From contig CASDTD010000186.1 in the NCBI GenBank assembly GCA_949283445.1, forward strand, positions 1 through 7,998: a stretch of 7,998 nucleotides of DNA, written 5' to 3'. The stretch is from an uncultured Coriobacteriia bacterium. GTDB taxonomy: Bacteria > Actinomycetota > Coriobacteriia > Coriobacteriales > QAMH01. Position numbers and translations under genes: made by a program. The notes beneath the pieces were generated by a model. That model did not search any database, was not told the DNA's origin, and worked only from the letters and a program-made list of their open reading frames with translations. Below, in pieces: positions 1-6,202 of this stretch (its first letter is position 1; each line of letters opens with the position of its first letter).

Positions 1-1
1 C

Positions 2-226
2 GTGCTCGGCCTTGCCCGCAGCAACGGCGTCGCCAACCCCACCAGCAAGCTCGCGACCTACGAGCTTGCAGCCGACGCCGCCGCGCGCTTTCGCGAAAAG
101 CACGGCACGACCGTCTGCAGCGAGCTGCGCGCGCAAGACAAAAGCGGCATGAACCCGCCGTCCATCTGTCAGGCATGCATCGACGACGCACTGCTCACGA
201 CCATCGACATCTTAGAAAGCCTGTAG
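2..226 (+). CDS. C_GCAxxG_C_C family redox protein, C-terminal part (5' end outside window)
   Basis: This is the last 74 codons of a gene that starts left of the window. The reading frame is open from base 2 and ends at TAG 224-226; the GTG at base 2 is most likely an internal valine codon. The visible part carries the C-terminal half of the C_GCAxxG_C_C pattern: VLGL, then a helix with RFREKHGTTVCSEL, then a second pair of cysteines in ICQAC, followed by a DDALLTTIDIL helix. In this family the cysteines of the two halves are thought to form a redox-active or metal-binding site, but the role is poorly defined. The N-terminal CGCA-type motif, needed to confirm the family, lies outside the window. 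No terminator is visible before the next gene. Confidence 0.7.
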   Translation: MLGLARSNGVANPTSKLATYELAADAAARFREKHGTTVCSELRAQDKSGMNPPSICQACIDDALLTTIDILESL

Positions 227-266
227 CGCCTGCTGCCCTTCCTCGGCGGACAGACCTCGTGCACTC

Positions 267-275
267 TGCTACGAT
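267..275 (+). promoter_or_regulatory. Extended -10 promoter element for the permease gene
   Basis: TGCTACGAT matches an extended -10 element (TG-N-TANNAT) 47 nt upstream of the preferred permease start at 323. No convincing -35 hexamer is seen at 16-18 nt, which is common for extended -10 promoters. Transcription would start near 282, giving a leader of about 40 nt. This is an assignment by pattern only. Confidence 0.4.
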
Positions 276-322
276 AGTGCGCTAGTTATCGCGAAACGCG
301 TGCACAACGATTGGGGTTTCCC

Positions 323-1750
323 GTGCAAGACAGTCCTGCCACCGACACGCATCTGAAAAAGCAGCTCTCCCCGCTCAACGTATGGTCGCTGGCCCTGGGG
401 TGCATCATCGGCTGGGGTGCGTTCGTCATGCCCGGCGAGACGTTCCTAGTGCAGGCAGGCCCGCTTGGCACCTTTATCGCCATGGCCGCGGCGGCGCTCA
501 TCATGATCGTCATCGCCTTCAACTACAACTTCATGATCAAGCGCTTCCCCGTCGCCGGCGGCGGCTTCATCTACGCGCAAAAGACCTTCGGGCGCACGCA
601 TGGCTTTGTCTGCGCCTGGTTTTTAAGCCTGTCGTATCTCGCCGTCGTGCCCCTTAACGCCACCGCTCTGGCGCTCATCGGCCGCAACGTGTTCGGTGGC
701 GTGTTCCAGTTCGGCTTTCACTACACCGTCGCTGGCTACGACGTGTACCTGGGCGAGCTGCTTTTGGCCATCATCGCGCTTGTCATCTTCGCGGTCCTGA
801 GTCTGCGCGGCGTGAAGTTCTCCGGCGTGTTTCAGACGATTCTCGTGTTCGCGCTGGTCATCGGCGTGCTCGTGGTAACGGGTGCCGCAGGCGCCACCGA
901 AGCGCAGGACCCCGCGCGCATCGAGCCGCTTTTCGCGCCGAACGTAAGCCCCCTTGCTGGCATTCTGGCGGTCGTCGCCGTCGCCCCGTGGGCGTTCGTG
1001 GGCTTCGACACCATCCCGCAAGCCGCCGAGGAGTTCAGGTTCTCCCCGCGCAAGACCAAGGTCATCATGATCCTCTCCATCGTGTTCGGCGCCGCCGTCT
1101 ATGCTGCGCTCACGTTCACCACGGCCGTCGCCTTCCCCAACGGCTATGAGAGCTGGACCGCCTACATTGCCGACGCCCCTAACCTGGGCGGGCTCGAGTC
1201 GCTTCCCACCTTCAGCGCCGCCTATGTGCTGCTGGGCGATGTCGGCGTGTTCTTCCTGGTCATCGCCGTATGCGGCGCCTGTCTGTCGGGCATCGTCGGG
1301 TTCTACATGGCAACGAGCCGCCTGCTGTATGCCATGGCCCGCGACAACGTCATCCCGCAGATTTTCGGCAAAGTCCACGCCAACTTCGGCACACCGTCTG
1401 TCGCCATCCTCTTCGTCATGGTCATCTCCATCATCGCGCCATTCTTCGGCAGGACGGCGTTGGGATGGATCGTCGACATGTCGTCGCTGGGCGCCGCCAT
1501 CGGCTATGGCTACACCTCGCTTGCGGCTCTGCGCCACGCTCTGAGGGAACACCATGCCCCCATCGTGGTCTCCGGCGTCATCGGCACCATCCTGTCATGC
1601 GTGTTCATTGTGCTGTTGCTCGTGCCCATCCCCGGCCTGAACAGCTCGCTGGGGCTCGAGCCCTACATCTGCCTCGTGCTGTGGATCATCCTGGGCATCG
1701 TGTTCTACCAAGTGGCCAAGCGGAAGAAGGCGGCAGACAAGCAGGCATGA
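323..1750 (+). CDS. APC superfamily amino-acid permease
   Basis: A 475-residue integral membrane protein, the usual size for amino acid-polyamine-organocation (APC) transporters, with about 12 hydrophobic helices. Helix 1 carries the glycine-rich unwound substrate-binding motif GCIIGWG (residues 26-32). A second family hallmark, GFDTIPQAAEE at 227-237, marks helix 6 and its cytoplasmic loop. The C-terminus ends in a basic tail (KRKKAADK), which fits a cytoplasmic end. It probably imports or exchanges an amino acid at the cell membrane, but the substrate cannot be read from the sequence. I prefer the GTG at 323 because GGGG at 313-316 lies 6 nt upstream as a weak ribosome site; the in-frame TTG at 311 would add four residues. 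It stands alone, with an 84- to 96-nt gap before it and 157 nt after it, so no partner enzyme points to a substrate. Confidence 0.88.
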   Translation: MQDSPATDTHLKKQLSPLNVWSLALGCIIGWGAFVMPGETFLVQAGPLGTFIAMAAAALIMIVIAFNYNFMIKRFPVAGGGFIYAQKTFGRTHGFVCAWFLSLSYLAVVPLNATALALIGRNVFGGVFQFGFHYTVAGYDVYLGELLLAIIALVIFAVLSLRGVKFSGVFQTILVFALVIGVLVVTGAAGATEAQDPARIEPLFAPNVSPLAGILAVVAVAPWAFVGFDTIPQAAEEFRFSPRKTKVIMILSIVFGAAVYAALTFTTAVAFPNGYESWTAYIADAPNLGGLESLPTFSAAYVLLGDVGVFFLVIAVCGACLSGIVGFYMATSRLLYAMARDNVIPQIFGKVHANFGTPSVAILFVMVISIIAPFFGRTALGWIVDMSSLGAAIGYGYTSLAALRHALREHHAPIVVSGVIGTILSCVFIVLLLVPIPGLNSSLGLEPYICLVLWIILGIVFYQVAKRKKAADKQA

Positions 1751-1907
1751 GGGCCTTGCCCGCTGCACACGCCCGCGTTCACAAACCGGCAACGAAACCT
1801 TGCAACTTTTGAGAATATTGGGAAACCTGCGCCCCGGCGGCGGCGACATGTCCGACAATACGAACCGCACCGCATAGCGAATTCGACCACAAGGAGCGCA
1901 GCACAGG

Positions 1908-2600
1908 ATGCAGTACCCCACCGTCAACAAAATCGACAACCTCGAGGCAGCTCTGGGGCAGCGCATCGGCAACGAGAAAGCGCGCGATTGGGTGCGCGAG
2001 CAGTCCAAGCCCTACCGCGAGCTCATGTCCTACTACCGCTGCGCGCTCATGGAGGTCGAGACCAAGTTCCGCGTCCTTTCCGAAGAGCTTTCCATCGACA
2101 ACGAGGTCAACCCCATCGAGGAAATCAAGGCGCGCCTGAAATCCCCGGAAAGCATCGTGGAGAAAGCCGAACGCCGCGGTATCGCGCTCACGGTCGAAGA
2201 TATCGAAAAGCACATGAACGACATTGCCGGCGTGCGGGTTATCTGCTCGTACGAATCGGACGTTTACATGCTGGCAGATGCGCTGCTGCGCCAAAGCGAC
2301 GTAGGGCTTGTGGAGAAGAAGAACTACATCGCCAACCCCAAGGGCAACGGCTACCGCAGCCTGCACCTCATCATCGCCATCCCCATCTTCTTGCATGACC
2401 GCACCAAGATCATGAAGGTCGAGGTGCAGCTCAGGACGCTGGCCATGAACGTCTGGGCCACGCTCGAGCACAAGCTCGCCTACAAGAAGGATGCCACGCC
2501 CCACGACGAAGAGGCGCACCGCAACCTGCTGAAATGCGCCGAACTCACTTCCGAGCTCGACCGCCTCATGAGCGAGACGCACCAGCTCGTCAATCGCTAG
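1908..2600 (+). CDS. Small alarmone synthetase, RelP/YwaC type (GTP pyrophosphokinase)
   Basis: A 230-residue single-domain (p)ppGpp synthetase that transfers pyrophosphate from ATP to GDP or GTP in the cytosol. The RelA/SpoT synthetase motifs appear in order: IKARLKSPES (73-82), DIAGVRVIC with its metal-binding Asp105, the G-loop-like segment ending NPKGNGYRSLH (143-153), catalytic Glu172 in EVQLRT, and WATLEHKLAYK (183-193). There is no HD hydrolase domain and no TGS/ACT regulatory region, so this is a small alarmone synthetase rather than a full Rel. Phrases such as ETKFRVLSEEL and HMNDIAGVRVICSYESDVY resemble YwaC/RelP more than YjbM/RelQ. Residue 139 is Asn where Asp is usual (KNYIA versus KDYI). 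The start is supported by AAGGAG at 1891-1896, 11 nt upstream. The AT-rich patch near 1798-1820 probably holds the promoter, but no clear hexamers were found. The next gene follows after 21 nt. Confidence 0.92.
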   Translation: MQYPTVNKIDNLEAALGQRIGNEKARDWVREQSKPYRELMSYYRCALMEVETKFRVLSEELSIDNEVNPIEEIKARLKSPESIVEKAERRGIALTVEDIEKHMNDIAGVRVICSYESDVYMLADALLRQSDVGLVEKKNYIANPKGNGYRSLHLIIAIPIFLHDRTKIMKVEVQLRTLAMNVWATLEHKLAYKKDATPHDEEAHRNLLKCAELTSELDRLMSETHQLVNR

Positions 2601-2621
2601 ACCGAACGGCGTGCTCGGGCC

Positions 2622-3248
2622 ATGTGCGGACGGTTCACGATGCTTGCCTGGGAAGAAGTTGCCCAGGTAATCGAGGAAATCGAAACGGGGCGCAAGCTCG
2701 CCCTCGCAGCGGGCGCTGTGTCAAACGAAGAAGCCTTCCCGGGAAACACCGCGCCCGTTATCGTCTCGGGAACCGACATGATCGAGCCGCGCCAGCTCTC
2801 CTGGGGTTTCGTGTTGCCCGATACAGGCAAGCTCGTGTTCAACACACGTCTGGAAACAGCAGCAAGCTCACGGTTCTGGAGCGAGGCATACGAAAGGCGG
2901 CGCTGCGTCGTCCCCGCCTGGGCATTCTGCGAAACGCATCGCGAGCAAACAGCTGCAACCGCCTCAGGCAGACGCGTCAAGCAGGCGTATCGCTTCTCGC
3001 GTCCAGACGATGGGCCGCTGTTGATGGCGGGCATCTGGCAAGACGACCGCTTCTCGGTTATGACGACCATGCCAGACGCTACCGTAGCACCAGTTCACGA
3101 CCGCATGCCCCTGCTGCTGGACAGCCCGCAAGCACTCGACTGGCTTGTGGGCAACGAGCCCGAACGTTGCGGGTTCGAGCTGACGAAGGCGCCCGTCTAT
3201 CCCACCGCCCCTGTGCATGACGGCGGCGAACAGTTAGGGCTGTTCTAG
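2622..3248 (+). CDS. SRAP family protein (YedK/HMCES-like abasic-site protector)
   Basis: A 208-residue SOS response-associated peptidase (SRAP) protein. Family members crosslink to abasic sites in single-stranded DNA through Cys2 and so shield them during replication. Key residues are all present: MCGRF at the start (Cys2 after removal of Met), WGF at 61-63, NTR at 74-76, Glu104, and His159 in HDRMP. The Cys2, Asn, Glu and His set is what builds and resolves the thiazolidine crosslink in YedK/HMCES. The segment holding Glu104 reads PAWAFCE, where most homologues have a PADGFYEW-like string. The start is fixed by the need for MCG at the N-terminus; no strong ribosome site precedes it, which suggests coupling to the alarmone synthetase gene 21 nt upstream. 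No LexA box was found in front of this gene or of its upstream neighbour. Confidence 0.9.
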   Translation: MCGRFTMLAWEEVAQVIEEIETGRKLALAAGAVSNEEAFPGNTAPVIVSGTDMIEPRQLSWGFVLPDTGKLVFNTRLETAASSRFWSEAYERRRCVVPAWAFCETHREQTAATASGRRVKQAYRFSRPDDGPLLMAGIWQDDRFSVMTTMPDATVAPVHDRMPLLLDSPQALDWLVGNEPERCGFELTKAPVYPTAPVHDGGEQLGLF

Positions 3249-3288
3249 ACGGGCGCGCCTCGCACGCACGCCTAAAGCCCGCGAACCC

Positions 3289-4392
3289 CTAGGTTTCGTC
3301 CAGCCAGCACTGGTTCGGTTCGAGCGTCTTCGTGAAAATCTTGCCTTGGTCGGCGTCGTTTTTGACTTCGTGGTACTTGAAGAGCATCTGGCCATCGGGC
3401 AGCTGCCCCAAAATCTCGATCTTGCCCGTGGGGTGCGACATGGCGTAGCGGAAACTCTTCGCCTGCCCGTTCAAAAGCCCCCTGGCTGCGTCGACAACCT
3501 TCGCGCCACGCTCGAGCGGCACCTGGAACTGGTTTTTCACGCCCTCAACGGGACGGCATTGGAACACGTAGTACGGGATGACGCCCACACCCAGCAGGCC
3601 GCTCATGAGCCCGGCGAGCACCTCGGGCGCATCGTTTACGCCTGCCAGCAACACCGTCTGGTTGCGCAGCACACACCCGGCCTGCTGCAGCATGCGAATA
3701 GATTCGATGGCTTCGGGCGTCAGTTCACGCGGATGGTTGAATTGCGTGACGACGACAATCTGCTTCTTTTTGCCATAGCGCTCCAACAGCGCCGGCAGCT
3801 CGCCATCATCGAGGGTGATGCGCTGCGGGAACGAAACCGGCGTGCGCGTTCCGAAGCGGATGAACTTGAGATGCGGAATCTGGGTGAACCGCTCGAGATA
3901 CCGCTCGATAATCTCATTGGAATTCAGGAACGCGTCGCCACCGGAAATGAGCACGTTGTCGACTTCCTCATGCGCCTGGACATACGCCACCATCTCGTCG
4001 AGATGCGCGGCAATCTCTTCGGAGGAAAGCCCCACCAAACGCTTGCGAAAGCAGTGACGGCAGTACATGGCGCACTGGTTCGTGGACAGGATCATCACCG
4101 TCTGATGGTACTTGTGCTGCATACCCTGGACAACCGTATTGTCCGCCTCGCCCGAAGTGTCCTTGCTGCCACCCTCGGAAAACTCCATGCCAAGCGGCAC
4201 GCACATCTTGCGGATGGGGTCATTGGGATCGTCGGGGTCAACGAGGTCAAGATAGTAGGCAGGAATGCAGACAGGATAGCGTTCCTCGATTTTCTGGAGC
4301 TCCGCAAACTCGTCGTCGGGGATGCCGAGCACGTCTTTCATGCTTGAAACGCTTCTATAGCTTTCCTTCAGAAGTTCCTGCCACCTTTTCAT
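3289..4392 (-). CDS. KamA-family radical SAM/PLP aminomutase-like enzyme, substrate unknown
   Basis: A 367-residue cytosolic enzyme of the lysine 2,3-aminomutase (KamA) family. The radical SAM cluster motif CAMYCRHC gives Cys107, Cys111 and Cys114; SGGD at 150-153 and FGTRTPVSFPQRI-type text at 180-192 are family signatures. Lys324 in HPTGKIEI aligns with the PLP-binding lysine. The two aspartates that hold the lysine side chain in true lysine 2,3-aminomutase are missing: the CDLS motif is CRPV here (Arg280), and VDAPGGGGK is replaced by a shorter AMSHPTGK. The zinc-binding C-terminal tail of clostridial KamA is also absent. It is therefore unlikely to be a lysine 2,3-aminomutase; an acidic or other amino acid is possible. 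The ATG at 4392 has GAAGAGG-like text about 11 nt upstream. It is convergent with the SRAP gene across a 40-nt gap. Confidence 0.85.
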   Translation of the reverse strand: MKRWQELLKESYRSVSSMKDVLGIPDDEFAELQKIEERYPVCIPAYYLDLVDPDDPNDPIRKMCVPLGMEFSEGGSKDTSGEADNTVVQGMQHKYHQTVMILSTNQCAMYCRHCFRKRLVGLSSEEIAAHLDEMVAYVQAHEEVDNVLISGGDAFLNSNEIIERYLERFTQIPHLKFIRFGTRTPVSFPQRITLDDGELPALLERYGKKKQIVVVTQFNHPRELTPEAIESIRMLQQAGCVLRNQTVLLAGVNDAPEVLAGLMSGLLGVGVIPYYVFQCRPVEGVKNQFQVPLERGAKVVDAARGLLNGQAKSFRYAMSHPTGKIEILGQLPDGQMLFKYHEVKNDADQGKIFTKTLEPNQCWLDET

Positions 4393-4532
4393 CTTTGACT
4401 ACGCCTCTTCTCGCTGCACGACGCCGATACCCTTCCCTCGAAGGGCCGCAAAAAATTATCAATGGATAAAATAATTCTACACGCGAAATTAAGCGAAGGG
4501 AAAAATAGTTTCCCAGCTGTCAGGACGACCGG

Positions 4533-4564
4533 AAAAACCGCAGGTCAAGACGGTGTGTCTGCGG
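4533..4564 (-). terminator. Minus-strand intrinsic terminator, possibly an attenuator upstream of the KamA-like gene
   Basis: Read on the minus strand, CCGCAG (4564-4559) pairs with CTGCGG (4543-4538) across 15 nt, followed directly by five T (4537-4533). This is the form of a Rho-independent terminator. An alternative pairing, CAGGTC (4580-4575) with GACCTG (4546-4541), would use part of the 3' arm and prevent the terminator. The 6-bp stem and large loop keep confidence moderate. It lies 140 nt upstream of the KamA-like start codon, so it could either attenuate that gene or end a short separate transcript. Confidence 0.45.
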
Positions 4565-4627
4565 CGTAAGAACAGACCTGGAGCGCTTTTGGCTGCTCCT
4601 GCACCTCTTTCGTATCACACCCATATG

Positions 4628-4641
4628 CGAACATACGTTCG
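4628..4641 (+). promoter_or_regulatory. LexA binding site (SOS box)
   Basis: CGAACATACGTTCG is a perfect match to the Gram-positive LexA consensus CGAAC-N4-GTTCG, with full dyad symmetry of the arms. It ends 39 nt before the preferred start of the 98-aa gene. A possible plus-strand -10 (TAATCA, 4642-4647) follows immediately, so LexA bound here would block transcription. On the minus strand the box falls inside the 17-nt spacer of a weak promoter candidate (TTGATT 4648-4643, TATGGG 4625-4620). No other CGAAC-N4-GTTCG site was found in the intergenic parts of the window. Confidence 0.8.
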
Positions 4642-4680
4642 TAATCAAAAGAACTAACGGCGAGCGGGGAGATGACGCGT

Positions 4681-4977
4681 GTGGCACCGGACAAAAGCGT
4701 GCGCACCTATGTGACGGCCATCGTGCGTGTGAGTGCATCGGGCAGCGAAGTACCGCTCGCCGTCACGCTGCCCGACGGGCGCACATACGAAGTCAGCAAG
4801 GTCACCACCACGCAGAAGGTCGGCGGCAACTGCGAGCGGCTCACCGTCACCATCGGGCAGCGCACCACCAACCTCTGGCGCGACACATCGGGGTGGGGCG
4901 GCACGCGCTGGTACGTCATCATGCGCGACGCTCTCAACAACCCCTTCGCCGACGCCGCGCGCGAATGGGTGCCGTAG
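4681..4977 (+). CDS. Small LexA-controlled protein of unknown function
   Basis: A 98-residue protein with no membrane segment or signal peptide, so probably cytosolic, and rich in residues typical of beta-strands. I do not recognise the family with certainty. Visible landmarks are a VTLPDGRTYEV strand pair near 26-36, a LTVTIGQRTTNLWRD stretch in the middle, and a GGTRWYVIMRD segment near the end. The run of short strands ending in a W-x-(V/L)-x-R motif is loosely like the DUF6504 proteins found beside translesion polymerases in Actinomycetota; this is an impression only. The GTG at 4681 is preferred because GGGGAG (4666-4671) lies 9 nt upstream, whereas the in-frame ATG at 4672 abuts that site with no spacer and would add three residues. 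The perfect LexA box upstream implies induction by DNA damage. It ends at TAG 4975-4977, 2 nt from the convergent transporter gene. Confidence 0.75.
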   Translation: MAPDKSVRTYVTAIVRVSASGSEVPLAVTLPDGRTYEVSKVTTTQKVGGNCERLTVTIGQRTTNLWRDTSGWGGTRWYVIMRDALNNPFADAAREWVP

Positions 4978-4979
4978 GG

Positions 4980-5912
4980 TCAGGCCGCCTTCCGCTCTGC
5001 CTGCGCGGCCTTTGCAGCGTCCTTCTTCTTCAGCGGAAACGTCTCGCTCACCACGATGGCAACGAAGATGAGCACGAAACCGATAACCAAGCGCAGTGTT
5101 AGCATCTCGCCATAGAGCAGGATGGAGAACATGACACCGAACACCGACTCCAGCGAAAGTAGAAGCGACGCCTGAGCGGGCGGTACGTAGGCAAGTGCCA
5201 CGTTCTGAATGCCGAAGGCGACAATCGAAGCGAAAATGACGAGGAATGCGAGCTGCGCGATGATGACCGGGTCGGCGAGCGCGGCTGCGGGAAACGCCTC
5301 GGTCCCCGCCCCGAGCGCCAAGCCGCACAGCCCCTCCGTGACGAACTGGATCGCCGTGAGCGCGAGCACATCGGCAAAGCGCGAGAACTTCGACACGCAC
5401 ACGATGTGGATGGCAAAAAAGAGCGCGCACAGCAGCGTCAGCCCCTCGCCCAGCCCCATCGACAGCCCCTCGCCGGAGCTGCTCACCGACACGAGCCAGA
5501 TACCCGCGATGGCCAGCACGGCAGCGCCGATGTTGAACACGGTGGGACGCCGGTGCGCGATAATCCACCACAGGAACGGGACGATGACGCAGTAGGTGGC
5601 CGTGAGAAACGCGTTGATGCCCGGCGTGGTGTGCTGCAAGCCGACGGTCTGCGCGAAAAACGCAGAGAAATCGAGGATGCCCAGCACGATGCCCATACCC
5701 AGCACTTTAAGCGAAAACGAGCGGATGACGCGCTTGCGCAGGATGACGAGCAAGATGATGCCCGCCGTCGTGAAGCGCAGGCCAAGCAGCCAAGCGGGCG
5801 GGATGACCTCGACGGCGTCTTTCATGACGACGAACGAGTAGCCCCAGATCATCGTGGCTACCACGATGAGCGCCTTATACACGCCTGCCGGCACCTTGTC
5901 GAGCTTTCCCAT
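4980..5912 (-). CDS. EamA/DMT superfamily transporter
   Basis: A 310-residue inner-membrane protein with about ten hydrophobic helices arranged as two EamA repeats, the standard size and layout of drug/metabolite transporters. The first repeat begins with the MIWGYSFVVMKDAV segment (21-34). The second ends in the family hallmark SLESVFGVMFSILLYGEMLT (253-272), followed by a final helix and a lysine/alanine-rich cytoplasmic tail. Such proteins usually export amino acids or other metabolites; the substrate cannot be predicted here. I chose the ATG at 5912 because GCGAGG lies 6 nt upstream; the in-frame ATG at 5918 directly abuts that site and would add two residues. An open frame runs on to 6110, but its extra text looks non-coding. 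A dyad at 5940-5967 in the upstream region may control it. Confidence 0.9.
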   Translation of the reverse strand: MGKLDKVPAGVYKALIVVATMIWGYSFVVMKDAVEVIPPAWLLGLRFTTAGIILLVILRKRVIRSFSLKVLGMGIVLGILDFSAFFAQTVGLQHTTPGINAFLTATYCVIVPFLWWIIAHRRPTVFNIGAAVLAIAGIWLVSVSSSGEGLSMGLGEGLTLLCALFFAIHIVCVSKFSRFADVLALTAIQFVTEGLCGLALGAGTEAFPAAALADPVIIAQLAFLVIFASIVAFGIQNVALAYVPPAQASLLLSLESVFGVMFSILLYGEMLTLRLVIGFVLIFVAIVVSETFPLKKKDAAKAAQAERKAA

Positions 5913-6202
5913 GTCCATCCTCGCGAACGCTTTCGGACTCAGTTGTAACCATGAGATTTTGCAACTGTTCGGCGCGTGCGGAAAGAGGCGTCGGGATGAA
6001 GACGCGGGGAACGCCGGTAAGCGCGAAACGCATATCGCACATGCGACCGCCGCCGCGTACATCAACCGGTCGTTTAGCATCGACTGCAAGAGGCGCCGCG
6101 TCCTGTTCACAGATGGTTTATCATCGAAACGTACGCGAACTCATGGCCCTTCGCCGCTCGAGCGCGAAAGTTGAACCTGCATGACGAAAGCGAGATGATT
6201 CG
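5913..6202. other. 290-nt divergent intergenic region
   Basis: This stretch lies between the minus-strand EamA gene and the plus-strand 551-aa protein gene and must hold both promoters. It contains the operator-like dyad at 5940-5967 and, near the right side, a TATCAT (6119-6124) that could be a -10 for the rightward gene, without a clear -35. A compact near-palindrome at 6150-6168 centred on GCTCGAGC has outer arms TTCGC and GCGAA, with one unpaired C. Short open frames across it on both strands look like chance ORFs. Confidence 0.5.
5940..5967. promoter_or_regulatory. Operator-like dyad upstream of the EamA transporter gene
   Basis: CAGTTGTAA (5940-5948) and TTGCAACTG (5959-5967) form 9-bp inverted arms with one mismatch, separated by 10 nt. 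The arms are AT-richer than the surroundings and lie 27 nt upstream of the transporter start codon, where a dimeric repressor or activator could act. The bound regulator is unknown, and no regulator gene is adjacent. Confidence 0.4.

Larger units (their letters stand above)
4393..4680. other. 288-nt divergent intergenic region, signal-rich
   Basis: This stretch separates the minus-strand KamA-like gene from the plus-strand 98-aa gene. From left to right it holds an AT-rich patch (about 4449-4515), a minus-strand terminator hairpin, a short dyad GGAGC/GCTCC (4580-4584 with 4595-4599), and the LexA box at 4628-4641. In the AT-rich patch TTATC (4456-4460) mirrors GATAA (4465-4469), and GGGAAA (4498-4503) mirrors TTTCCC (4509-4514) across 5 nt. 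A weak minus-strand -10 (TAGAAT, bases 4479 down to 4474) could start a short kamA leader. I see no convincing protein-coding ORF in it. Confidence 0.6.

Noticed and set aside
623..1555. Long open frame (310 codons) on the minus strand inside the permease gene
   Set aside because: Its translation is low-complexity, charged and histidine-rich, as expected from the antisense frame of a GC-rich membrane-protein gene; the plus-strand permease has clear family motifs.
1779..2582. 267-codon minus-strand open frame across the alarmone synthetase gene
   Set aside because: It mirrors a gene whose synthetase motifs are complete on the plus strand; there is no ribosome site and no recognisable protein text.
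3163..3180. CGAAC and GTTCG halves near the end of the SRAP gene, resembling a LexA box
   Set aside because: The spacing between the halves is 7 nt instead of 4, and the site is inside a coding region.
3249..3300. Hairpin candidates between the SRAP and KamA-like genes as a shared terminator
   Set aside because: Short GC stems such as AACC/GGTT are present, but no T tract follows on either strand.
3346..4347. 333-codon plus-strand open frame opposite the KamA-like gene
   Set aside because: It is the antisense shadow of a gene with an intact radical SAM motif and PLP lysine.
4547..4606. 19-codon leader peptide on the minus strand (GTG near 4606) ending within the terminator hairpin
   Set aside because: The only purine-rich ribosome site abuts the GTG with no spacer, and the codons show no run of one amino acid as expected for a translational attenuator.
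4654..5571. 305-codon minus-strand open frame overlapping the small SOS gene and the EamA gene
   Set aside because: It is arginine-rich, crosses two better-supported genes in other frames and has no domain signal.
5913..6110. N-terminal extension of the EamA transporter up to 6110
   Set aside because: The extra 66 residues do not look like part of the family, the standard-size protein starts at 5912 with a ribosome site, and the extension would cover the operator-like dyad.
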